A stretch of DNA of 64,000 nt, from positions 83,321 through 147,320 of the forward strand of contig CAXORL010000005.1 of the NCBI GenBank assembly GCA_964211495.1, in the 5' to 3' direction. The position numbers were made by a program, and so were the translations under genes. This document shows, piece by piece, positions 57,904 to 64,000 of the stretch. The DNA comes from Faucicola osloensis_B. Its GTDB lineage: Bacteria > Pseudomonadota > Gammaproteobacteria > Pseudomonadales > Moraxellaceae. The number at the start of each line of letters is the position of its first letter. Position 1 is the first letter of the stretch. The notes beneath the pieces were generated by a model. The model saw only the letters and a program-made list of their open reading frames with translations. It searched no databases and was not told where the DNA came from.

Positions 57904-58242
57904 ATGAAATTAATTACGGCTATCTTAAAACCGTTCAAACTAGATGATGTACGTGAGTCACTCTCTGAGATTGGTGTTCAAGGTATCACTGTTACCGAAG
58001 TAAAAGGTTTTGGTCGTCAAAAAGGTCATACTGAATTGTACCGCGGCGCTGAGTATGTGGTTGATTTCCTGCCCAAAGTTAAATTAGAAATTGCGGTGAC
58101 TGACGAAATGGTTGATGCAGCGATTGAAGCTATTACTCGTGTGGCTAGCACGGGCAAAATCGGTGATGGCAAAATCTTTGTATCACCATTAGAACAAGTG
58201 ATTCGTATCCGTACGGGTGAAACGGGCGCTAATGCTATCTAA
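57904..58242 (+). CDS. glnK: Nitrogen regulatory PII protein GlnK
   Basis: A 112-residue trimeric signal protein sensing 2-oxoglutarate, ATP/ADP and, through uridylylation, glutamine. Tyr51 in the T loop (RGAEYVVDFLPK) is the modification site, and the C-terminal signature GDGKIFVSPLE is present. It lies directly before amtB, which it blocks under nitrogen excess. AAGGAA precedes the ATG. Confidence 0.97.
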   Translation: MKLITAILKPFKLDDVRESLSEIGVQGITVTEVKGFGRQKGHTELYRGAEYVVDFLPKVKLEIAVTDEMVDAAIEAITRVASTGKIGDGKIFVSPLEQVIRIRTGETGANAI

Positions 58243-58364
58243 CACTATCATGACTGTCGTTGTGGCAACTCTTGTTAACTTTTAAAGTCGACCATCCTTT
58301 AAACATTAACGCAGACCTATCAAGCCGCTTAACGACTATCTCAAATAATTTTAAGGGGGTTACG

Positions 58365-59687
58365 ATGAATGCCGTCATTAAAAGGGCAGCTTTTGCCAAA
58401 TTTTTACAGCCACTAGTATCTACTAAATCAATTTTATCATTATTGTTGTTATCTCCATTGGTGGCTCATGCTGCTGACACGCCTACGCTAAATGCGGGTG
58501 ACACCGCTTGGGTATTAATGTCTACTGCATTAGTGCTCCTAATGACTATTCCAGGGTTAGCATTGTTTTACTCAGGTATGGTACGCAAAAAGAATATTTT
58601 AGGGACGATGGCACACAGTTATGGTGCCACAGCATTAGTATCTATTGTTTGGATTGTCTTGGGTTATTCGCTGGCGTTTGGTAGTAGCGATTTTAATCAA
58701 TTTATTGGCGGTTTTGATAATGCCCTGTTATCTAATATTGGGCTAGGTGATTTAACCGGTACCGTACCCACACTGTTATTTGTCACTTTTCAAATGACCT
58801 TTGCCATTATCACTGTGGCAATCTTAGCAGGCTCGATTGCTGAACGTATCAAATTTAGCAGTTTCATGGTGTTTACTGCCCTTTGGGTATTATTGGTGTA
58901 TGCACCGATTTGCCACTGGGTTTGGGGCGGCGGCTGGTTGATGGCAGATGGTGCGCTAGACTTTGCAGGCGGTACAGTCGTGCACATTAATGCAGGTGTG
59001 GCAGGTATTGTGTTGGCGGCTGTTTTAGGTAAACGTAATGGCTATAACCGTGACCCAATGGCACCTTCAAACTTGGCTTTAACCTTAATTGGTACGGGTT
59101 TGATTTGGGTAGGTTGGTTTGGCTTCAATGGCGGTAGTGCGTTGGCGGCAAATGCATTGGCAGGTAATGCTTTACTGGTCACGCAAGTAGCGGCAGCGGC
59201 AGGGGCATTGACTTGGTTTGCCATCGAAAAATTAGTCCGTGGTAAAGCCTCTGTACTGGGCGGTGCATCAGGTGCAGTGGCGGGTTTAGTCGGTATCACA
59301 CCAGCGGCAGGTTTTGTGACAGTAGCAGGCGCATTAGCGATTGGTATCATCACCTCATTGGTTTGCTTTTATGCAGTCAACTATCTCAAACGTCTGTTAA
59401 AAATCGACGATAGCTTGGATGCGTTTGGATTGCATGGCGTTGGTGGTATCGTCGGTGCCATATTGACAGGTGTCTTTGTGAGTCCTGCTATCACTGGCAA
59501 ACCCCTGGCTTTATCGACTATGGGTCAAGTGTGGGTGCAATTAGAAGGCGTGTTTGCGGTTATCATCTACTGTGCTATTGTGACTTTCATTATTGCTAAA
59601 GTGATTCAATTAACCATGGGCTTACGTGTCACTGATGAAGATGAATACACCGGTCTTGATTTAGCAGTGCATGGTGAACGTATCGAA
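58365..59687 (+). CDS. amtB: Ammonium transporter AmtB
   Basis: A 441-residue inner-membrane Amt/Rh channel. It has a signal-like leader (about 1-35, ending AHAAD), eleven helices, the first pore His in GGTVVHINAGVAG and the second in LHGVGG. The ATG at 58365 has AGGGGG upstream; the frame continues upstream only by chance. The stop is at 59688-59690. It is in an operon with glnK. Confidence 0.96.
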
Positions 59688-59702
59688 TAGACAAAGAATA
59701 AT

Positions 59703-59735
59703 AAAAATAGGCTGATCCAATCAGCCTATTTTTTT
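59703..59735 (+). terminator. Terminator after glnK-amtB
   Basis: A-run, ATAGGCTGA, loop, TCAGCCTAT, T-run, 15 bases after the amtB stop. Confidence 0.93.
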
Positions 59736-59781
59736 ATCTAACTATACCAAAAGGCTCTAGAAAACTTGCGATTGGACAAAT

Positions 59782-59813
59782 AAAAAAGCTAGATAGTGAT
59801 ATCTAGCTTTTTT
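59782..59813 (-). terminator. Terminator of the DUF2147 gene
   Basis: AGCTAGATA, GTGA loop, TATCTAGCT with flanking A- and T-runs, 20 bases past the stop of the minus-strand gene at 59835. It is bidirectional in form. Confidence 0.92.
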
Positions 59814-59834
59814 GAGATTTCAAATCAGTAGCGA

Positions 59835-60209
59835 TTATTTAATTTTTTTCCAAGTTTGGCTGCCTTTGACTGGAACAGATAAAGTCAAGGTTGAACCACT
59901 TACTGAAATATTTGCGCCTAACCCAAAGCCCCAACGTGGGTCTTTTGCTTTACCCGCATATTTGCCGTTACCCGCTGCTTTAACGCCTGTTAAAACAGTT
60001 TTACCAACAAAAGATTTTGCTTTTTCAGTATTACCCGCAACGATTTTACCGGTGAAAGTACCACCTGTTTGTGAGATTTGAACTTGGGCTTTTGGTTGGT
60101 TGTCTTCATAAGTTTGCCAAGTACCCACGATTGGATCGGCAGCCATAGCAGCAACACTTAAAGTAGAAAGAGCAACACCAACGCTGATTGATTTAAGAGA
60201 AATTTTCAT
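59835..60209 (-). CDS. DUF2147 family exported protein
   Basis: A 124-residue predicted periplasmic protein. The signal peptide is cleaved near AMA-ADP. The mature part matches DUF2147: DPIVGTWQTYEDNQPKAQVQI, then KTVLTGVKAAGNGKYAGKAKDP and a beta-barrel end. Function is unknown. The ATG at 60209 has AAGGAA upstream; the frame to 60272 is an over-extension. Confidence 0.88.
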   Translation of the reverse strand: MKISLKSISVGVALSTLSVAAMAADPIVGTWQTYEDNQPKAQVQISQTGGTFTGKIVAGNTEKAKSFVGKTVLTGVKAAGNGKYAGKAKDPRWGFGLGANISVSGSTLTLSVPVKGSQTWKKIK

Positions 60210-60466
60210 AACAGTTCCTTCTGTAGTGCACTGCAAAAAAATAAGGGAAGTGAGATGCAGTGCTATTGACAATCATTATAGCCAAAATGGTTTTGAGGTA
60301 AAGATATTTTTTAATACACAAAAGTTACTAATAGTTTTCTACATCCTTACAGGGCAAAATTTCTCGTTTTTTTAAAAATAAGTAATTGATTTTTAATTAA
60401 TTATTTTTTTAAAAAAACCAAAAGGTGTAAAATGACTAATCAGTCATTTGTGTATAATTACCATTT

Positions 60467-61402
60467 TTAGGACTTAAATAGGCTGATTATCCATTCAAAA
60501 ATAGTCAAGACTAAATTAACTAAGACTAATAAAATTTGCTGGTTATCGGGTTCTGATTTTGGCGTGTTTTTGTTTTTTGTAGCGCTCGAATAGTCATCGA
60601 TAGGCAGCGACATTGCCGTTTTTTGTACCTTCCCTGACAACCCTGGCATGGCATCCACGCCTATTCTTACCGCCAATTCATCCAGACTAATGACTTCCAC
60701 TCGCTGACTATCATCATTAGGTGCAAAATAGACGCCTGCTTGTTGTAGACTTGGAATATAAATCGCTTTGTACAGATGACTAGGTACTAATATATTGTTA
60801 TTAATTTTCTTAACCCGATTACTCATAAAAGCCACCCCTGTCACCACATAGATACGGTTGTGTTTAATCGCTAGATAACGAGTACGGGACTCAATGTCTC
60901 GCCAAGTGCTACGATTATTGACGGGATTTTGCGGTACAATGTTGGCAAGGCTAAAACTGTCATATTGTGATTCAAGCGTACTCATATCTGCATTGGGCGC
61001 TAGATGCCCACGATCATAAGGTACGTTACGATAATCAGATAAATAGCCTTTAACCCGATTAGGCAGCTGACTTTCTTCGTGAAAATTATCAACCCTTGGT
61101 AGTTCACTCGCTTTTTCAATACGCGCTCGCGTCAAATACTCCGCTGACCACAAAGCGGTTTTACTCAGTGACGAATAGCCCACAGCAAAGCCATTTAGAC
61201 ATAGATAATAAATCTCAAGTGGTTGATTCGAGAGTGGCTGCGGACTTTGTTGGTTAGCGTAGGTATTGCCGCATTGATTGAGGTGCTGTTTACGATAATC
61301 TAAAGCGCTGCTTGAATGTGCCCATAGGGGCAATACGGATAAACCCATCACTACTAGCGTCTGTGACAGTGATTTATGGGAAAAACGCTGATAACAACTC
61401 AT
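60467..61402 (-). CDS. DNA/RNA non-specific endonuclease (NUC1 family), exported
   Basis: A 311-residue predicted secreted or envelope nuclease. It has a signal peptide (about 1-33) and the nuclease domain with DRGHLAPNAD, where His133 is catalytic (beta-beta-alpha metal fold), plus Asn in QNPVNNRSTWR. A C-terminal hydrophobic segment (about 290-307) may anchor it. Family members degrade both DNA and RNA with Mg2+. The start has only a weak ribosome site. Confidence 0.9.
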   Translation of the reverse strand: MSCYQRFSHKSLSQTLVVMGLSVLPLWAHSSSALDYRKQHLNQCGNTYANQQSPQPLSNQPLEIYYLCLNGFAVGYSSLSKTALWSAEYLTRARIEKASELPRVDNFHEESQLPNRVKGYLSDYRNVPYDRGHLAPNADMSTLESQYDSFSLANIVPQNPVNNRSTWRDIESRTRYLAIKHNRIYVVTGVAFMSNRVKKINNNILVPSHLYKAIYIPSLQQAGVYFAPNDDSQRVEVISLDELAVRIGVDAMPGLSGKVQKTAMSLPIDDYSSATKNKNTPKSEPDNQQILLVLVNLVLTIFEWIISLFKS

Positions 61403-61528
61403 ACGCTATAACTTACCAACTCTAGCCATCGATGAAAATTGATTAATTATACATGACATTTGGCATTATTTTGGGTAAAATAGGCGTCCGTTTTGCGATT
61501 ACCTATATTTTGGCGTTGCAACTCGATT

Positions 61529-61619
61529 GGAAACGTGGCTGAGTGGTCGAAAGCGCACGCCTGGAAAGTGTGTATACGTTAATAGCGTATCGAGGGTTCG
61601 AATCCCTCCGTTTCCGCCA
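61529..61619 (+). tRNA. tRNA-Ser (anticodon GGA)
   Basis: A class II tRNA with an encoded CCA. The acceptor arms GGAAACG and CGTTTCC pair fully. The anticodon stem CACGC/GTGTG closes a loop CTGGAAA with anticodon GGA at 61563-61565 (reads UCC and UCU). The variable arm is long. The T loop is GGTTCGAATCC. A hairpin terminator follows. Confidence 0.96.
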
Positions 61620-61626
61620 AACAAAT

Positions 61627-61659
61627 AAAAAGCTAGCTTATTATTAAGCTAGCTTTTTT
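61627..61659. terminator. Bidirectional terminator after tRNA-Ser and katE
   Basis: A-run, AGCTAGCTTA, loop, TAAGCTAGCT, T-run between the plus-strand tRNA and the minus-strand katE stop. Confidence 0.92.
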
Positions 61660-61676
61660 GTTGCGGGGTTGATGAG

Positions 61677-63773
61677 TTATGCTAAATCACGTACATTAGG
61701 TTCACGATCCCATTCACGCGATTTGGCCTTCTCGATAAAGGTATCTATTTCCTTTAAAGCCACTACACTGGCGTCTTTCTCAATGTGCTGAGGAATTAGG
61801 ATAAATTCATCCGTCGCACCACAATAAGCAATCGCTTTTAGATGAGCGTGCGCATCTTTAAACCACGCAATCGCCTCACTCACTTTGGCTAATTTTTTCG
61901 CTTGCTCTGGCATAATGATACTAACGATTGCATCAAACAAGGCAGAAGGCGAACCCGCCAATTGACCGTCAGCAGCAATGGTTTCACTATTGTTTAACGT
62001 AATACTAATTTTTGGCGCTACTATAAATGGTGTTGCCTTTTCTGCTGTAATCGCCGCTTTATATTTTTCAAGCATTTCTGCATTTGAATCATCTGCGACT
62101 AAAATAGCGACTTTACGACCTTCAAGCGTTGCTTTAGCTTTGCCAATCAACTGTAAAGCTGGCGATAATGGCAAATCTTGCACCGGAACAGTCGGCTCAA
62201 TCGGTTTCGGCACTGGTTTCATGCCTAACCCATCGGCCACGCGTTTACCCAATGTTTCATCAACCGTTAACAGCTGCGCAACCATGCGTTCACGGATATA
62301 GGGGGTCTCAACTTTTGAAAGCTCAAACACAATCGCTGAAGCAATATGCGCCTGCTCAATGGGGGTTTGACTACGATAGAACATACGTGGTTGACTATAA
62401 AAGTCTGCAAAGCTTTCTGCACGGATACGACCTTTAACCGCATCGTTATTTTGAGTTAAATCATCTGCAAATGATTTAAACCCAATTGACGGATTTTCAC
62501 GCGGTTTTTCTGGTTCTAAACTTTGTGGTTCATAAGCGACGCGACCTTTGGGAATTTGCATCTGCATATGACCATCACGCTGCATATTATGGAATGGACA
62601 TTTTGGTGCATTAATTGGCAACTGTGCAAAATTTGGTGAGCCCAAACGTGACAACTGGGTATCAAGATAGCTAAATAAACGACCTTGTAATAATGGGTCA
62701 TTACTAAAGTCGATACCTGGTACGATGTTTGCTGGGCAGAAAGCCACTTGCTCTGTCTCAGCAAAGAAGTTATCGGGATAACGGTTTAATACCATTTTAC
62801 CGACGATTTCAACAGGGACTAATTCTTCTGGAATTAATTTGGTTGCATCCAAATGATCAAATGGGAATTTTTCTGCTTGTTCTTGGGTAAAGATCTGCAC
62901 ACCAAAGTCCCAAACAACTTCGTCACCATTTTCAAACAAGGTTTCAAATAAATCACGACGATGATAGTCTGGATCAGCACCAGCAACTTTCACTGCTTCA
63001 TCCCACACATGTGATTGAAGCTGCAAACGTGGACGCCAGTGATAGCGGAAGAACACACTTTCACCTTGGGCATTAATAAAGCGATAGCTATGGATACCAA
63101 AGCCTTCAATCATGCGTAAACTGCGAGGAATAGCGCGATCACTCATCGCCCATAGGTAGTTATGTAAGGTTTCAGGGTTTAACGAGATAAAATCATAAAA
63201 GGTATCATGCGCTGATGCCGCTTGTGGGAAACCACGATCAGGCTCCATTTTTACAGCATGAATAATATCGGGAAATTTAATCGCATCTTGGATAAAGAAC
63301 ACAGGGGTATTGTTACCTACTAAATCCCAGTTACCTTCCTCTGTATAGATTTTGACGGCAAAACCGCGAATATCACGCGGCGTATCAATCGATCCCGCAC
63401 CACCAGCTACCGTTGAAAAACGAGCAAATAATGGGGTTTGCTTGCCCACCTCTGTTAATACCTTAGCTGTGGTAAATTGCTCTAATGATTTGGTTAATTC
63501 AAAATAACCATGGGCTGCCGTACCACGAGCATGTACAACACGCTCAGGAATACGTTCATGGTCAAAATGGGTAATTTTCTCGCGTAAAATAAAATCTTCC
63601 AGCAATACAGGACCCCGGCGACCTGCCTTTAGCGAATTCTGATTATCTGCAATCACAATACCTTGCTGCGTAGTTAAATTAGTTGAATTATTATCAGCTT
63701 GCTGATGAGTTTCGCCTGCATTTCCTTGCTGAGTATTCATATTTGGCTCTGGCTTGACGGGCTTTTGTGTCAT
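61677..63773 (-). CDS. katE: Large-subunit (HPII-type) catalase
   Basis: A 698-residue clade 2 catalase that breaks down hydrogen peroxide. The active-site His81 lies in VVHARGTAAHGYF, the distal Asn is in WDLVGNNTPVFF (about 154), and the haem-ligand Tyr is in RLFSYLDTQLSR. The C-terminal ~170 residues form the glutaminase/DJ-1-like domain of large catalases, without its catalytic motif. It is slightly shorter than E. coli HPII. Upstream sequence reaches the window edge. Confidence 0.97.
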   Translation of the reverse strand: MTQKPVKPEPNMNTQQGNAGETHQQADNNSTNLTTQQGIVIADNQNSLKAGRRGPVLLEDFILREKITHFDHERIPERVVHARGTAAHGYFELTKSLEQFTTAKVLTEVGKQTPLFARFSTVAGGAGSIDTPRDIRGFAVKIYTEEGNWDLVGNNTPVFFIQDAIKFPDIIHAVKMEPDRGFPQAASAHDTFYDFISLNPETLHNYLWAMSDRAIPRSLRMIEGFGIHSYRFINAQGESVFFRYHWRPRLQLQSHVWDEAVKVAGADPDYHRRDLFETLFENGDEVVWDFGVQIFTQEQAEKFPFDHLDATKLIPEELVPVEIVGKMVLNRYPDNFFAETEQVAFCPANIVPGIDFSNDPLLQGRLFSYLDTQLSRLGSPNFAQLPINAPKCPFHNMQRDGHMQMQIPKGRVAYEPQSLEPEKPRENPSIGFKSFADDLTQNNDAVKGRIRAESFADFYSQPRMFYRSQTPIEQAHIASAIVFELSKVETPYIRERMVAQLLTVDETLGKRVADGLGMKPVPKPIEPTVPVQDLPLSPALQLIGKAKATLEGRKVAILVADDSNAEMLEKYKAAITAEKATPFIVAPKISITLNNSETIAADGQLAGSPSALFDAIVSIIMPEQAKKLAKVSEAIAWFKDAHAHLKAIAYCGATDEFILIPQHIEKDASVVALKEIDTFIEKAKSREWDREPNVRDLA

Positions 63774-64000
63774 TTTTTTATCCTAAACTTTTAAGTATAT
63801 TTGTAATTTCTTAGCAAATATCAAATGTTCACCTAAGGTTGAAAAAGGATCGACATTGATATAATCAGTATATAGAATTTAAAAATCTACAGTGTGAAAA
63901 TACGTAAAGCTATGTAACAAGTAGGTTATTAATGCAGCATACCTAAAAGAATAAAACTAGCATCACAAGAATATACAAAACGTATTAATCAGCCACAAAG

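Noticed and set aside
61529..61619. tRNA-Ser as an integration site
   Set aside because: No integrase and no repeated tRNA end were seen; the flanks are ordinary genes and a terminator.

Overview
The window is a 64 kb piece of a Gram-negative gammaproteobacterial chromosome, mostly core housekeeping genes, with an estimated GC content in the low to mid 40s. The best fit is the family Moraxellaceae (Moraxella/Faucicola/Psychrobacter type). The response regulator and sensor kinase at 40.4-43.0 kb read like the BfmR/BfmS pair described in Acinetobacter. ETF-ubiquinone oxidoreductase, CbpA/CbpM, DksA-GluQ, LptF/LptG, Zur, GlnK-AmtB and an H+-type F1Fo ATP synthase complete a standard aerobic gammaproteobacterial set. 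This assignment is inferred from protein resemblance, not from a search.

Layout. 0-9 kb: a truncated lytic transglycosylase, a DUF4062-like protein, MurI, a DUF1285 protein, ETF-QO and a Tat-exported PhoD phosphatase. 9-19 kb: a 59-residue protein, RecG, a NYN/OST-HTH protein with a patatin lipoprotein, ArgA, two tandem FKBP isomerases and an acyltransferase. 19-23 kb: a minus-strand cluster yqiA-GNAT-barstar-parE-small ORF-ynfA. 23-33 kb: a DUF1289 protein, a flippase-like membrane protein, SstT, PepA-HolC, divergent LptF-LptG and a uracil-DNA glycosylase-like protein. 33-38 kb: a DUF305 lipoprotein, CbpA-CbpM, HisH, an AT-rich GHKL-ATPase gene and AvtA. 38-43 kb: an EnvZ-like kinase without its regulator, then BfmS and BfmR. 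43-51 kb: the complete atpIBEFHAGDC cluster on the minus strand. 51-58 kb: Zur, CpdA, DksA-GluQ and the murD-ftsW part of the division and cell-wall cluster. 58-64 kb: GlnK-AmtB, a DUF2147 protein, a secreted nuclease, tRNA-Ser(GGA) and a large-subunit catalase.

Coherent units are the ATP synthase cluster, LptF-LptG (permease of lipopolysaccharide transport), PepA-HolC, CbpA with its modulator CbpM, DksA-GluQ, MurD-FtsW, GlnK-AmtB (nitrogen sensing and ammonium transport, with a candidate sigma-54 promoter) and BfmR-BfmS. Hairpin-plus-T-tract terminators separate many units and are often symmetrical enough to work on both strands.

I found no CRISPR array, insertion sequence, prophage or clear genomic island. 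The strongest accessory candidate is the AT-rich gene at 36190-37176, which joins a STAS-like segment to a complete GHKL ATPase and sits just after a lone hisH. Lesser curiosities are an immunity-type barstar without a barnase, an EnvZ without OmpR, a terminator between bfmR and bfmS, and several short tandem duplications near gene ends.
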